A program made the position numbers and the translations under genes. Below, piece after piece: positions 8,436 to 21,813 of a DNA stretch of 43,290 nt. The notes under the pieces are model-generated. The model was not told where the DNA came from, did not search any database, and was given only the letters and a program-made list of their open reading frames with translations. This DNA is from Nocardiopsis sp. CNT312 (GTDB lineage: Bacteria; Actinomycetota; Actinomycetes; Streptosporangiales; Streptosporangiaceae): assembly GCF_000515115.1 (NCBI RefSeq), contig NZ_AZXF01000034.1, positions 1 to 43,290 of the forward strand, written 5' to 3'. The stretch's first letter is position 1, and the number at the start of each line of letters is the position of its first letter.

Positions 8436-8930
8436 TCAGAAGGCGTCGACCGCGCGGCGCGCCTCGGCGTCGAGGACGCCCCAGTTGATGAGCTCCTCGG
8501 TGAGGTCCGACGGCGACTTGTCGTAGATGACCGCCAGTGAGCGCAGGTCCTCCTGGCGGATGGACAGCACCCGCCCGTTGTAGTCGCCGCGCTGGCTCTG
8601 GATCGTGGCGACGTAGCGGGACAGCGGGCCGGCCTTCTCCTGGGGCACCTGTTGCATGCGCTCCAGGTCGATGACCAGCTTGGGCGTCGGGGCCAGGGGT
8701 GTGGGCGCGGCGCCGCCGGGCAGCAGTTCCGACATGGGAACGCCGTAGAAGTCGGCCAGTTCGGCGAGCTTCTGGACGGTGACGGCACGGTCGCCGCGCT
8801 CATAGGAGCCGACCACGACGGCCTTCCAGCGCCCGTGGGACTTCTCCTCCACGCCGTGCAGGGAGAGGCCCTGCTGGGTGCGGATGGCACGCAGCCGCGC
8901 GCCGAGGGACTTCGCGTATTCGGATGGCAT
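8436..8930 (-). CDS. bldD: Developmental master regulator BldD
   Basis: 164 residues. This c-di-GMP-responsive repressor of sporulation genes in filamentous actinomycetes has an N-terminal XRE-type HTH (about 8-66: GARLRAIRTQQGLSLHGVEE, then VVGSYERGDRAVTVQKLAELADF). It has a C-terminal ligand domain with the intact signature RGD (114-116), eight residues, RQED (125-128). These residues have the same spacing and numbering as the characterised Streptomyces protein, so c-di-GMP-driven dimerisation is expected. The start is ATG 8930 with GGGAG 10 nt upstream. The gene lies divergently beside pyrR, as in Streptomyces, but nusB and efp, usual upstream neighbours there, are not in this window. Confidence 0.97.
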   Translation of the reverse strand: MPSEYAKSLGARLRAIRTQQGLSLHGVEEKSHGRWKAVVVGSYERGDRAVTVQKLAELADFYGVPMSELLPGGAAPTPLAPTPKLVIDLERMQQVPQEKAGPLSRYVATIQSQRGDYNGRVLSIRQEDLRSLAVIYDKSPSDLTEELINWGVLDAEARRAVDAF

Positions 8931-9062
8931 CTTCTTGTCGCTCCCGGCCGTGACGGTGGCTGGTGTGGTGGGGGAGGCGTCCGGCCTTCCTCGGCGGCCG
9001 CCGAGGCGGTCGTTCGGAGGGTCGCGGGGTGCAACCCCACCCAGCAGTGGTTACAGACAGTG

Positions 9063-9091
9063 ACGCTAGGGCGGTCCGGCCTCCAGGTCAA
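9063..9091 (-). promoter_or_regulatory. bldD promoter with possible BldD half-site
   Basis: On the minus strand TTGACC (9086-9091), a 17-bp spacer and TAGCGT (9063-9068) form a good housekeeping-type promoter. The predicted start is near 9056, leaving a leader of about 126 nt. An AGTGAC half-site (9059-9064) overlaps the edge of the -10 box, consistent with the known autoregulation of bldD, but a full palindrome is not evident. Confidence 0.6.
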
Positions 9092-9363
9092 GCCGTTGGG
9101 GTGAAACGCGACTAATCAGTATCCAAACCGTGCGTAAGTGAGACTCCTCTCATGTCCGGACCGAACCGGATTAGTGGTGTGTACCGGTCACGCAGAGCCC
9201 CGACACCGCAGGGATTTCCTGGCACGCGGCGGGTGCCGGGGCCGCGCTCCCGGATCCGCGGGCACGGCCCCGGCGCTCCACCGCGCGTTTCCCGCGTGTC
9301 GGGCCTCACACGGCACGTGCCCGGTCCCGGGGCCGTCAGTCGAGGGACTCGGGGGGCCGCTGG

Positions 9364-9369
9364 TAGCGT
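9364..9369 (+). promoter_or_regulatory. -10 box of the pyr operon
   Basis: TAGCGT lies 59 nt before the pyrR start. Initiation near 9375 would give a leader of about 50 nt that contains the PyrR-binding-loop-like hairpin. No strong -35 box was found. Confidence 0.4.
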
Positions 9370-9394
9370 TGGGCCGATCGACATCCTTTAACGA

Positions 9395-10074
<680 letters not shown>

Positions 10075-10075
<1 letters not shown>

Positions 10076-10983
10076 TGCGCCACCTGCTCTCCAGCGGCGA
10101 CCTCACCCGCGACGAGGCCACCCTCATCCTGGACACCGCCGCCGAACTCGCCAGGGTCAGCGACCGTTCCGTCAAGAAGCTGCCGACCCTGCGCGGCCGG
10201 ACCGTCGTCAACCTCTTCTACGAGGACTCCACCCGTACACGCACCTCCTTCGAGCTGGCGGCCAAGCGCCTGTCCGCCGACGTCATCAACTTCTCCGCCA
10301 AGGGGTCGAGCGTCTCCAAGGGAGAGAGCCTCAAGGACACCGCCCTCACCCTCCAGGCGATGGGCGCCGACGGCGTCGTCATCCGCCACAGCGCCTCCGG
10401 GGCGCCGCACCGGCTCTCCCACTGGGTCGACGGCTCGGTGCTCAACGCCGGGGACGGCACCCACGAGCACCCCACCCAGGCCCTCCTGGACGCCTTCACC
10501 ATGCGCTCCCGCATGGGGAGGCTGGAGGGCCTGCGCGTGGCGGTCGTCGGCGACATCACGCACAGCCGCGTGGCCCGCTCCAACGTGCTCCTGCTGACCA
10601 CGCTCGGAGCGCACGTCACCCTGGTCGCACCGCCCACCCTGCTGCCGGTCTCTGTGCACACCTGGCCCTGCGAGGTCTCCTACCACCTCGACGACGTGCT
10701 GCCCAAGTCCGACGTCGCCATGATGCTGCGCGTACAGAACGAGCGCATGCACGAGTCCTACTTCCCGTCCGTGCGCGAGTACAGCCGCAACTACGGACTG
10801 GACGCCGAACGCCTCGCGTGCATGCCCCCGGACGCCGTCGTCATGCACCCGGGCCCGATGGTCCGCGGCGTCGAGGTCTCCGCCGAGGTCGCCGACTCCC
10901 CGCGCTGCACCGTCACCGAGCAGGTCGCCAACGGCGTGAGCGTGCGCATGGCCGTGCTCTACCTGCTGCTCGGCGGCTCCTGA
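10075..10983 (+). CDS. pyrB: Aspartate carbamoyltransferase, catalytic chain
   Basis: 302 residues. Carbamoyl phosphate plus aspartate gives carbamoyl aspartate. The carbamoyl-phosphate loop [36 protein letters not shown] with [13 protein letters not shown], and [10 protein letters not shown] are all intact. No regulatory chain (pyrI) is present, as expected for this group. The ATG overlaps the pyrR stop by one base, indicating translational coupling. Confidence 0.97.
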
Positions 10984-11039
10984 CCGGACCCGCCCCTCTC
11001 GACTTCCCGCATCCACGAACACGAGGACTCCACACCGTC

Positions 11040-12341
11040 ATGCCCGACACCGACCGCGTCTACCTGATCAGCGGGGCCCGACCGCTCGGCGGCGACCCCG
11101 TCGACCTGCTCGTCGCCGACGGACGGATCGCCGACACCGGAACCGGCCTGGCCGTTCCCGAGGGCGCCGAGACCGTCGACGCCGACGGGCTGATCGCCCT
11201 GCCCGGCCTGGTGGACCTGCACACCCACCTGCGCGAGCCCGGCCGCGAGGACGCCGAGACCGTCGCCACCGGCTCCCGCGCCGCCGCGATGGGCGGCTAC
11301 ACCGCCGTCCACGCCATGGCCAACACCGACCCGGTCGCCGACACCGCCGGGGTCGTCGAACAGGTCTGGCGCCTGGGACGCGAGGCCGGCTACTGCGACG
11401 TGTATCCCGTCGGCGCCGTCACCACCGGACTGGCCGGTGCCAACCTCGCCGAGATCGGCGCCATGGCCGACTCCGCCGCCGGGGTCCGCGTCTTCTCCGA
11501 CGACGGCAAGTGCGTCTCCGACGCCCTGCTCATGCGCCGCGCCCTGGAGTACGTCAGGGCCTTCGACGGCGTGATCGCCCAGCACGCGCAGGAGCCCCGC
11601 CTCACCGAGGGCGCCCAGATGAACGAGGGCTGCGTCTCCGACCGCCTGGGCCTGCCCGGCTGGCCCGCGGTCGCCGAGGAGGCGATCATCGCCCGCGACT
11701 GCCTGCTCGCCCAGCACGTGGGCTCGCGCCTGCACGTGTGCCACGTCTCCACCCGGGGCTCGGTCGACATCATCCGCTGGGCCAAGGCCCGAGGGTGCGA
11801 CGTCACCGCCGAGGTCACCCCCCACCACCTGCTGCTCACCGACGATCTGGTGGAGGGCTACGACCCGGTCTACAAGGTCAACCCGCCGCTGCGCACCGCC
11901 GACGACGTCCGCGCACTGCGCGAGGGCCTGGCGGACGGAACGATCGACATCGTGGCCACCGACCACGCACCCCACCCGGTGGAGGCCAAGGAGACCGAGT
12001 GGTCCACCGCCGCCATGGGCATGGTGGGGCTGGAGACCGCGCTGGCGGTCGTCCAGGAGACCATGGTCGACACCGGCTTGCTCACCTGGGCCCAGGTCGC
12101 CGACCGGATGTCGGCCGCCCCGGCGCGCATCGGACGGGTCACCGGCCACGGGCGCGCCCTGGCCCCCGGGGAGCCCGCCAACGTCGTCCTGTACGACCCC
12201 GCGGCTCCCGTCGAGGCCGACGGCGCGGCCATGGCCACCAAGAGCAGCAACACCCCCTTCCGGGGGATGACCCTGCCCGGCCGAGTCCGCGCGACCTTCC
12301 TGCGGGGGGTCCCGACCGTCCTGGAGGGGAAGATCAGTTGA
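11040..12341 (+). CDS. pyrC: Dihydroorotase
   Basis: 433 residues. It cyclises carbamoyl aspartate to dihydroorotate. The metal-binding [10 protein letters not shown] and the later VATDHAPH motif, plus [12 protein letters not shown] and KVNPPLR, place it in the class I (longer) dihydroorotases. ATG 11040 follows pyrB by 56 bp; a GAGGA lies about 12 nt upstream, rather far. The stop (12339-12341) overlaps a possible TTG start of carA. Confidence 0.97.
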   Translation: MPDTDRVYLISGARPLGGDPVDLLVADGRIADTGTGLAVPEGAETVDADGLIALPGLVDLHTHLREPGREDAETVATGSRAAAMGGYTAVHAMANTDPVADTAGVVEQVWRLGREAGYCDVYPVGAVTTGLAGANLAEIGAMADSAAGVRVFSDDGKCVSDALLMRRALEYVRAFDGVIAQHAQEPRLTEGAQMNEGCVSDRLGLPGWPAVAEEAIIARDCLLAQHVGSRLHVCHVSTRGSVDIIRWAKARGCDVTAEVTPHHLLLTDDLVEGYDPVYKVNPPLRTADDVRALREGLADGTIDIVATDHAPHPVEAKETEWSTAAMGMVGLETALAVVQETMVDTGLLTWAQVADRMSAAPARIGRVTGHGRALAPGEPANVVLYDPAAPVEADGAAMATKSSNTPFRGMTLPGRVRATFLRGVPTVLEGKIS

Positions 12342-12391
12342 ACACAGCAGCACACAGCCGGCTCGGAGCCGGCACCGTGAAGGGGGAGAAC

Positions 12392-13540
12392 GTGGCCGAG
12401 GAGACCGGCGGACCGGCGATTCTGGTACTTGAGGACGGCCGCGTGTTCCACGGCCGCTCCTTCGGCGCCCCCGGGGAGACCTTCGGCGAGGCCGTCTTCA
12501 ACACCGGCATGACCGGTTACCAGGAGACCCTCACCGACCCCTCCTACCACCGCCAGATCGTGGCGATGACCGCTCCGCACATCGGCAACACCGGCGTCAA
12601 CGACGACGACCCCGAGTCCGGCAGGATCTGGGTCGCCGGGTACGTCGTCCGCGAGCCCGCCCGCATCCCCTCCAACTGGCGTGCCCAGCGCACCCTCGAC
12701 GAGGAGCTGCGCCGCCAGGGCGTGGTCGGCATCGCCCTCACCGGCACCCGTGCCCTCACCCGCCACCTACGTGACCGCGGTGCCATGCGCGCGGCCGTCA
12801 GCACCACCGAGACCGACCCGAAGGCGCTGCTCACCCGCATCCTGGAGCAGCCGCCCATGGCCGGGTCCGCTCTGGCCGACGAGGTCAGCACCGACACCCC
12901 CTACGAGGTCCTGCCGCCCGAGGGCACCGAGGCCCGCTTCCACGTCGCCGCCGTCGACCTGGGCATCAAGGCCATGACGCCCCAGCGCCTGGCCGAGCGC
13001 GGCTGCAAGGTCACCGTGCTGCCCGCCTCCGCCACCGCAGAGGAGATCCTCGCGCTGGCCCCCGACGGCGTGTTCTTCAGCAACGGCCCCGGCGACCCCG
13101 CCACCGCGGACGGCCCCGTCGCCGCCATGCGCGGTGTCCTGGACGCGGGCACACCGCTCTTCGGCATCTGCTTCGGCAACCAGATCCTGGGCCGTGCCCT
13201 GGAACTGGGCACCTACAAGCTCACCTTCGGGCACCGCGGGATCAACCAGCCCGTGCGCGACACCCGCACCAGCAGGGTCGCCGTCACCAGCCAGAACCAC
13301 GGGTTCGCCGTCGACGCCCCGCTCGACGGCCCCTTCGACACCCCCTACGGACGGGCCGAGGTCAGCCACCTCGGTCTCAACGACCAGGTCGTCGAGGGCC
13401 TGCGGCTCCTGGAGCGCCCCGCGTTCAGCGTCCAGTTCCACCCCGAGGCCGCTGCGGGCCCCCACGACGCCGCCGGTCTCTTCGACGAGTTCTGCGACCT
13501 GATGACCGCCCAGTCCGTACCGGCCTCCGAGCAGGAGTAG
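12392..13540 (+). CDS. carA: Carbamoyl-phosphate synthase, small (glutaminase) subunit
   Basis: 382 residues from GTG 12392. It hydrolyses glutamine and channels ammonia to CarB. The N-terminal domain [20 protein letters not shown] is typical, and the class I amidotransferase domain has Cys260 (LFGICFGNQ), His350 and Glu352 (QFHPEA). GTG 12392 has AGGGGGAG just upstream and gives the usual length. TTG 12338, overlapping the pyrC stop with GGAGGGG 8 nt upstream, is a serious alternative adding 18 residues. Many actinobacteria have a small gene between pyrC and carA; none fits here. Confidence 0.96.
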   Translation: MAEETGGPAILVLEDGRVFHGRSFGAPGETFGEAVFNTGMTGYQETLTDPSYHRQIVAMTAPHIGNTGVNDDDPESGRIWVAGYVVREPARIPSNWRAQRTLDEELRRQGVVGIALTGTRALTRHLRDRGAMRAAVSTTETDPKALLTRILEQPPMAGSALADEVSTDTPYEVLPPEGTEARFHVAAVDLGIKAMTPQRLAERGCKVTVLPASATAEEILALAPDGVFFSNGPGDPATADGPVAAMRGVLDAGTPLFGICFGNQILGRALELGTYKLTFGHRGINQPVRDTRTSRVAVTSQNHGFAVDAPLDGPFDTPYGRAEVSHLGLNDQVVEGLRLLERPAFSVQFHPEAAAGPHDAAGLFDEFCDLMTAQSVPASEQE

Positions 13541-13549
13541 AGGAAGAAC

Positions 13550-16852
<3,303 letters not shown>

Positions 16853-16901
16853 GGCCCTCTCCCGAACGCGGTGCCGTCGGCCGGCGGCACCGCGGCGACG
16901 G

Positions 16902-16929
16902 CGGGGCGGGGCCGCGAGGCCCCGCCCCG
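16902..16929 (+). terminator. Hairpin between carB and pyrK
   Basis: CGGGGCGGGGCC (16902-16913) and GGCCCCGCCCCG (16918-16929) form a perfect 12-bp stem with a GCGA loop, about 50 bp after the carB stop. It probably reduces read-through into pyrK. Confidence 0.55.
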
Positions 16930-16963
16930 GGCCGGATCGGGACCGCCACGCGCGAGACGGCCC

Positions 16964-16969
16964 TAACCT
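16964..16969 (+). promoter_or_regulatory. Possible -10 box for pyrK-pyrD
   Basis: TAACCT lies after the carB hairpin and 37 nt before the pyrK ATG, suggesting a separate promoter for the dehydrogenase pair. No -35 box is clear. Confidence 0.3.
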
Positions 16970-17006
16970 TGTACCACCGCAGCCGAGGGGGAAGAACGGA
17001 AGGCCG

Positions 17007-17906
17007 ATGAGCGACAACGGACCGGTGCAGATCAGGTGCCCCGTGCTCAATGTGCGCAGGGTGGACGCCTACTACGCCATCACCGTGGTCGCTCCGGGCA
17101 TCGCCGAGCGCTTCCGCTCCGGGCAGTTCGTCACCGTGGGCGTGGGCGGGGACCACTCCAGCACCCTGCTGCGGCGTCCCTTCGCCGTCCACGACGTCAA
17201 GCCCGACTACGGCGGTACCGTCGAGTTCCTCTTCTCCGTGCGCGGCACCGGAACCGCGTGGCTGTCCGAGCGCCGCTCGCGCGACCTGTTGGACGTGGTG
17301 GGCCCGCTGGGTCGTCCCTTCCCGCTGCCGCGCGACCCGGTCAACTGCGTCCTCGTGGGCGGCGGGTCGGGCGGAGCGCCGCTGTTCCCGCTCGCGCAGT
17401 CCCTGCGCAGGCGTGGATGCCGGGTGGACTTCGTCCTGGGCGGCGCCTCCGCCGACCGCGTGTTCAGCGCCCTGTCCGCCCGCCGCATCGCCGAGACCGC
17501 CGCCTTCACCACCGACGACGGCTCGTTCGGCACGCGTGGGCGGGTGACCGACGTGCTTGGGCGGGTCATCGAGGAGGCGCGCTCGGACGCGGTCTATGCC
17601 TGCGGGCCCATGGAGATGCTGCGCGCGGTCACCGCAGTGGCGGGCTCCCGCGGCGTCCCCGTCCAGGTGGCGGTGGAGGAGACCATGGCCTGCGGTACGG
17701 GGATCTGCATGACCTGTGTGGTCCCGGTCGTGGGCGGCGACGGCATCACCCGGATGGCCCGCGCCTGTGTGGACGGCCCGGTGTTCCGGGGCGAGCAGGT
17801 GCGTTTCGACGACGTCGGCACGATCCCCTTCGACGCCCTGGGCGCTCCCGGGTGGAAGGGCTCCAGCGCCGCCCGCGCGGCCGAGTCCGCGCGCGACATC
17901 GCCTGA
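17007..17906 (+). CDS. pyrK: Dihydroorotate dehydrogenase, electron transfer subunit (PyrK)
   Basis: 299 residues. It carries electrons from the PyrD flavin to NAD+ through FAD and a [2Fe-2S] cluster. The FAD-binding RRPFAVHD and the NAD-binding VLVGGGSGGAPLFPLA are present. The cluster cysteines are C229, C234, C237 and C254 (MACGTGICMTC, then RACVDG), the expected CX4CX2C plus one. It is paired with a class 1B PyrD 18 bp downstream. GGAAGG lies just before the ATG. Confidence 0.94.
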   Translation: MSDNGPVQIRCPVLNVRRVDAYYAITVVAPGIAERFRSGQFVTVGVGGDHSSTLLRRPFAVHDVKPDYGGTVEFLFSVRGTGTAWLSERRSRDLLDVVGPLGRPFPLPRDPVNCVLVGGGSGGAPLFPLAQSLRRRGCRVDFVLGGASADRVFSALSARRIAETAAFTTDDGSFGTRGRVTDVLGRVIEEARSDAVYACGPMEMLRAVTAVAGSRGVPVQVAVEETMACGTGICMTCVVPVVGGDGITRMARACVDGPVFRGEQVRFDDVGTIPFDALGAPGWKGSSAARAAESARDIA

Positions 17907-17924
17907 GCGGTGGGCACGGCGAGC

Positions 17925-18884
17925 ATGAGGACGGTGGGAAGAGTGGGCCCTGACCTGAGGATCCGCCTGGGCGGTGTCGAGTTGCCCAACCCGGTGGTGA
18001 CCGCCGCCGGGTGCGCGGGGGCCGGGCGCGAGCTCGACCGGTTCTTCGACATCGCCTCCATCGGCGCTGTCACGACCAAGTCGATGATGCTGGAGCCCAA
18101 CGCGGGCCGGCCCGCGCCGCGCATGGCCGAGACCCCCAGCGGGATGCTCAGCACCACCGGGATGCAGGGCCCCGGCGTCGACGTCTTCCTTCAGCGCGAC
18201 CTGCCGTGGCTGCTCTCCAGAGGGGGGCGGGCCATCGTGTCCGTGGCCGGCACCGGTGTGGGCGAGTTCGGGGAACTGGCGCGGCGCGTCTCGGACGCGG
18301 AGGGCGTCAGCGCCGTGGAGGTCAACCTCTCCTGCCCCGACCCGGGTGCCCCGGCCGGACGCCACTTCGCCGACGACTCCGAGCGTGCGGCCGCCGTGGT
18401 GCGCACGGTCCGCTCCCACACGCGGTCGGGCCTGCCGGTGCTGGCCAAGCTGGCGGCCGACGTCCCCGACCTGGTCGCGCTGGCGCGGTCCTGTGTGGAG
18501 GCGGGGGCGGACGGGCTGTCGATGATCAACACCGTGCGCGGCATGGCCATCGACACGCGGTCGATGCGGCCCGCGGTGGCCGGGGGCCTGGGCGGACTGT
18601 CCGGTCCGGCGATCCGTCCGCTCGCGGTGGGGTGCGTCTACCGTGTGCACGAGGCCGTGCCCGAGGTCCCGATCATCGGCATGGGCGGGGTGCGCACGGG
18701 CGAGGACGTGATGGAGTTCATGGCTGCGGGGGCCACCGCTGTCGCGGTCGGCACGACCAGCTTCTCCGACCCCTCCGCCTGCGCGCGCGTGCTCAGGCAG
18801 TTCACTGAGGCCCTGGAGGCGCGCGGTGTCGGCCGCGCAGCCGACCTGGTGGGGGCGGCACACGGTTCCGGGGCCGGGGTGTGA
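17925..18884 (+). CDS. pyrD: Dihydroorotate dehydrogenase, class 1B catalytic subunit
   Basis: 319 residues. It oxidises dihydroorotate to orotate on FMN. LPNPVVTAAGCAG, AVTTKSMMLEPNAGRPAPR and STTGMQGPGVDVFLQRDLPWL are class 1B blocks. The active-site cysteine lies in VEVNLSCPD, and phosphate binding in IIGMGGVRTGEDVMEFMAAGA. ATG 17925 has only a distant GGTGGG; GTG 17910 (weaker) and GTG 17943 are alternatives. Pairing with PyrK indicates the soluble NAD-linked enzyme rather than the membrane quinone-linked class 2. Confidence 0.94.
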   Translation: MRTVGRVGPDLRIRLGGVELPNPVVTAAGCAGAGRELDRFFDIASIGAVTTKSMMLEPNAGRPAPRMAETPSGMLSTTGMQGPGVDVFLQRDLPWLLSRGGRAIVSVAGTGVGEFGELARRVSDAEGVSAVEVNLSCPDPGAPAGRHFADDSERAAAVVRTVRSHTRSGLPVLAKLAADVPDLVALARSCVEAGADGLSMINTVRGMAIDTRSMRPAVAGGLGGLSGPAIRPLAVGCVYRVHEAVPEVPIIGMGGVRTGEDVMEFMAAGATAVAVGTTSFSDPSACARVLRQFTEALEARGVGRAADLVGAAHGSGAGV

Positions 18885-19187
18885 GCGGGGCGCCGGGGGT
18901 CCGCGGGACTCTGGCCGCCTTGGACGGCCTTCAAGGGGCCTCTGGGCGGCGGGGGTCCAGTAGGGGTCTCCCTTGTTGGCGGGGTGGGGTGTTGGGCCGT
19001 CTGCGGCTGTCTCAGGGCCGTTACGGGGAAGTGATCCCAGCGGGGCATGAAGCCGTGCATCCTGGGAATCGCACATCGTGGACGCGTGCACATGACAGTG
19101 AACGTGCATTCGCCGGTGCCTTCCGTGAGCGATGGGCGCCGGCGTCCGGGCCGTGACCGGCTCCGGAACGAGGGGGGAGTACCGGTG
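18885..19187. other. 303-bp gap between pyrD and pyrF
   Basis: No family-like ORF was found on either strand. The stretch near 19075-19110 is rich in GTGCA/TGCAC-like repeats (CGTGCACATG, ACGTGCATTC) and could hold a promoter or operator for pyrF, but no clean -35/-10 pair was found. Confidence 0.3.
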
Positions 19188-19922
19188 ATGACCGAGACCA
19201 GCGCTTCGCGTGCGCCGATCGCCGTCGCGATCGACGCCGACGACATCGAGACCGCCGCCACGTGGGCCTCCGCCGTCGCGCCGCATGTGAGCACGGTCAA
19301 GGTGGGGTTGGAGCTCTATCTGCGCTACGGGCCGGACGTGGTCGGCGCGGTGCGTGGCGCCCACCCGGTCGGGGTCTTCCTCGACCTCAAGCTGCACGAC
19401 ATCCCGGCGACGGTCGCCGGTGCGGCCCGCAGTGTGGCCGGGCTGCGGCCGTCGATCCTCACGGTGCACGCCGCCGGGGGAGCGGACATGGTCCGGGCCG
19501 CGGTGGACAGCGCCCCCGACACCAAGATCGCCGCGGTCACGGTGCTGACCTCGATGGACGACAAGGACCTGGACCAGGTGGGACTGGCCGGGCCGCCCTC
19601 CGACGCGGTGCGGCGCCTGGCGGCGCTGGCGGTGGGCGCCGGGGCGCGGGCGCTGGTGTGCTCGCCCCGGGAGGCGGCACTGGTGCGCTCGGAGGTGGGT
19701 CCGGACATCACCCTGATCACGCCGGGCGTGCGCCCGGCCGGGACGGACCGGGGCGACCAGTCGAGGGTGGCCACACCGGAGGAGGCGATCGCCGCGGGCG
19801 CGGACCTGCTCGTCGTGGGTCGGCCGATCACCCGGGCGGCCGACCCGGGGGCGGCAGCGGCAGCCGTCGCCGCGGCCGTCAGGCGGGCCTCGAAGGGCCG
19901 GGGGCGCCAAGGGGGGAAATGA
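19188..19922 (+). CDS. pyrF: Orotidine 5'-phosphate decarboxylase
   Basis: 244 residues. The last step to UMP. The catalytic tetrad region is [32 protein letters not shown] and the phosphate-binding VVGRPITRA are present. The group 1 DxKxxDI signature is kept. ATG 19188 has GGGGAG upstream; an overlapping GTG (19185) is less likely. It is separated by about 300 bp from pyrD, so it may have its own promoter. Confidence 0.96.
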   Translation: MTETSASRAPIAVAIDADDIETAATWASAVAPHVSTVKVGLELYLRYGPDVVGAVRGAHPVGVFLDLKLHDIPATVAGAARSVAGLRPSILTVHAAGGADMVRAAVDSAPDTKIAAVTVLTSMDDKDLDQVGLAGPPSDAVRRLAALAVGAGARALVCSPREAALVRSEVGPDITLITPGVRPAGTDRGDQSRVATPEEAIAAGADLLVVGRPITRAADPGAAAAAVAAAVRRASKGRGRQGGK

Positions 19923-19961
19923 GGTGGTATGTCGCAACGCTCCCATCACGCACAGTTGTAT

Positions 19962-20053
19962 GTCACTGACTGTCGCGAATTAGGTGTGACCGAAATTAAG
20001 TCCCCGATGCTGAGAGTGACGCGCGTCACCCGCGAGTGACTTGTGCTGGTGAC
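19962..20053. promoter_or_regulatory. Cluster of GTGAC/GTCAC half-sites with a BldD-like box, upstream of mihF
   Basis: Six copies of GTGAC or its complement occur in 92 bp: 19962-19966, 19986-19990, 20016-20020, 20025-20029, 20036-20040 and 20049-20053. Two form the 14-bp perfect palindrome GTGACGCGCGTCAC (20016-20029). With flanks (20015-20030) it matches the reported BldD pattern AGTGA-N-TCACC. It lies about 140 bp upstream of the predicted mihF -35 box. BldD binding is inferred. Confidence 0.5.
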
Positions 20054-20113
20054 GCGGTTCGCCGCGCTCCAACCAGGACCAAAGTCCCGGGTTCGGTGTC
20101 TTAAGGCAATGAG

Positions 20114-20134
20114 GAAACTACTCTGCGTAGTTTC
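20114..20134 (+). repeat. Inverted repeat with T-run, between pyrF and mihF
   Basis: GAAACTAC (20114-20121), a TCTGC loop and GTAGTTTC (20127-20134) are followed by TTT. The AT-rich stem is unusual here. It could be a weak terminator for pyrF or an operator for mihF. Confidence 0.45.
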
Positions 20135-20168
20135 TTTGATGAAATAGCCGCTGAAAGGCCACTTTGCG

Positions 20169-20198
20169 TTGCCTAATGCAGGTCGGACCTACTAACTT
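20169..20198 (+). promoter_or_regulatory. Predicted mihF promoter
   Basis: TTGCCT (20169-20174), an 18-bp spacer and TAACTT (20193-20198). GGTCGGACC, a short dyad, lies in the spacer. The predicted leader is about 44 nt. Confidence 0.5.
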
Positions 20199-20248
20199 GC
20201 GCAGGCGTCCGCCCTCTACAGACGAGTAGAAATCCGAGGTGACCCGGC

Positions 20249-20572
20249 GTGGCCCTTCCTCCCCTCACACCCGAGCAGCGCAGTGCGGCTCTCCAGAAGG
20301 CCGCCAAGGCCAGAAAAGAGCGCGCGGAGGTCAAGAACAAGCTCAAGAACGGCGGTATCTCGCTGTCCGAGGTCCTCGCGGAGGGCCTCAAGGACGACGT
20401 CATCGGCAAGATGAAGGTTTCGGCTCTGCTGGAATCCCTGCCCGGCGTCGGCAAGGTCCGTGCCAAGCAGATCATGGAGCGGCTCAACATCGCCGAGTCG
20501 CGCCGTGTCCGCGGCCTGGGCACCAACCAGCGCGCCGCCCTTGAGAGCGAGTTCGGCGACCTCACCAAGTAG
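20249..20572 (+). CDS. mihF: Integration host factor, actinobacterial type (mIHF/sIHF)
   Basis: 107 residues. A nucleoid-associated protein with a helix-two-turn-helix DNA-binding fold, unrelated in sequence to enterobacterial IHF. ALLESLPGVGKVRAKQIMERLNIAESRRVRGLG is the family core, and the N-terminus MALPPLTPEQRSAALQKAAKAR is standard. GTG 20249 has GAGGTGA upstream. Its place between pyrF and gmk is conserved in actinobacteria. In Streptomyces the orthologue affects sporulation and antibiotic production. Confidence 0.96.
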   Translation: MALPPLTPEQRSAALQKAAKARKERAEVKNKLKNGGISLSEVLAEGLKDDVIGKMKVSALLESLPGVGKVRAKQIMERLNIAESRRVRGLGTNQRAALESEFGDLTK

Positions 20573-20725
20573 GACCCTGAAGTGCACCGGCCCGTCCGCG
20601 CATCCCCGCGACCGCGGCGGAGACCGTTCCCCGCGGAGCGGCCACGTGCCATGGCACAACCCCCGGTGAGACTCGCCGCCGCGCCGCGGTCGGCGGATGC
20701 CCGTCCCCAGGTCGGGCGTCCCCCG

Positions 20726-20772
20726 CACCGCGGCGCGGTGGTATAACTGGAGCTTTCCGCGACTGATCGCGG
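20726..20772 (+). promoter_or_regulatory. gmk promoter region: dyad, -10 box, hairpin at the transcript start
   Basis: CACCGCG-G-CGCGGTG (20726-20740) abuts the -10 box TATAAC (20742-20747), and CCGCGA-CTGA-TCGCGG (20757-20772) would form a hairpin at the very 5' end of the transcript. The leader to gmk is about 100 nt. The dyad position suits a repressor site. Confidence 0.4.
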
Positions 20773-20859
20773 CAGTACCCGCACACCCGCCCGCCGCGCT
20801 GAGCGAGCCGGTTCCCACACCGGGCGCGCCGGGCACACGAAGGAAAGCCAGAGACCTCC

Positions 20860-21450
20860 ATGCCTGCCGAGTCCGGAGCCGTGCACAGTCCGTCCGCGAA
20901 GCGGCTGACCGTCCTGTCCGGCCCCTCCGGTGTCGGCAAGAGCACGGTCGTCGACGCCATCCGCCGCGACCACCCCGACGTCTGGCTCTCCGTCTCGGCC
21001 ACCACCCGCCCGCCCCGCCCCGGTGAGCGCGAGGGCGTCCAGTACCACTTCGTCTCCGACGAGGAGTTCGACCGGCTCGTCGCCGAGGACGAACTGCTGG
21101 AGTGGGCCGAGTTCGCCGGCAACCGCTACGGCACCCCCCGCGCACCTGTCAGCGAGCGGATCACCGCCGGTGTCCCCGTCCTGCTGGAGATCGAACTCCA
21201 GGGCGCCCGCCAGGTCCGCGACTCCATGCCCGAGGCCCTGCACGTCTTCCTCGCCCCGCCCTCCTGGGAGGAGCTGGTCCGCCGCCTGACCGGACGTGGC
21301 ACCGAGCCGGACGAGGTGATCCAGCGCAGGCTGGAGGCCGCCCGGACCGAACTCGCTGCGGAGAAGGAGTTCGACACCACGCTGGTCAACACGTCCGTGC
21401 AGGACGTGTGCGGTGAGCTGCTAGCGTTGATCAGAGCGCCCAAGGTGTGA
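20860..21450 (+). CDS. gmk: Guanylate kinase
   Basis: 196 residues. GMP to GDP. The P-loop [16 protein letters not shown], the GMP-binding [42 protein letters not shown] and [12 protein letters not shown] are all present. ATG 20860 has AAGGAAAG about 12 nt upstream; the first 14 residues are an extension before KRLTVLSG. It sits between mihF and rpoZ as in other actinobacteria. Confidence 0.96.
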   Translation: MPAESGAVHSPSAKRLTVLSGPSGVGKSTVVDAIRRDHPDVWLSVSATTRPPRPGEREGVQYHFVSDEEFDRLVAEDELLEWAEFAGNRYGTPRAPVSERITAGVPVLLEIELQGARQVRDSMPEALHVFLAPPSWEELVRRLTGRGTEPDEVIQRRLEAARTELAAEKEFDTTLVNTSVQDVCGELLALIRAPKV

Positions 21451-21546
21451 TAGCGGCCGTGCGCCGCGCCCTGGGCGCCGCCCACCCGTCCCGAACAACC
21501 ACGTCACGGCTTTCGACGAGCCGGAGACCGTCCCTGGGGGTATGAA

Positions 21547-21813
21547 GTGGCTGGTACCGAGCCCGTCGCCGAAGGCATCACCAACCCGCCGATCGACGAC
21601 CTGCTGGAGTGCGTCGACAGCAAGTACAGCCTGGTCACCATGGCCTCCAAGCGAGCCCGCCAGATCAACGCCTACTACGCCCAGCTCGGCGAGGGCCTGC
21701 TGGAGTACGTCGGCCCGCTGGTGGAGACCCACGTCCAGGAGAAGTCGCTGTCCATCGCCCTGCGCGAGGTCAGGTCCGGCCTGCTCACCGCGGAGCCCTA
21801 CGAGGGCGCCTAG
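21547..21813 (+). CDS. rpoZ: RNA polymerase omega subunit
   Basis: 88 residues. It helps assemble RNA polymerase and is the ppGpp-associated subunit in many bacteria. [34 protein letters not shown] is the conserved core. GTG 21547 has GGGGG 7 nt upstream. It lies 96 bp after gmk and probably shares its transcript. Confidence 0.95.
   Translation: MAGTEPVAEGITNPPIDDLLECVDSKYSLVTMASKRARQINAYYAQLGEGLLEYVGPLVETHVQEKSLSIALREVRSGLLTAEPYEGA

Noticed and set aside
20646..20657. 12-bp palindrome GTGCCATGGCAC between mihF and gmk
   Set aside because: Short, isolated and not near a promoter box; chance occurrence is plausible.
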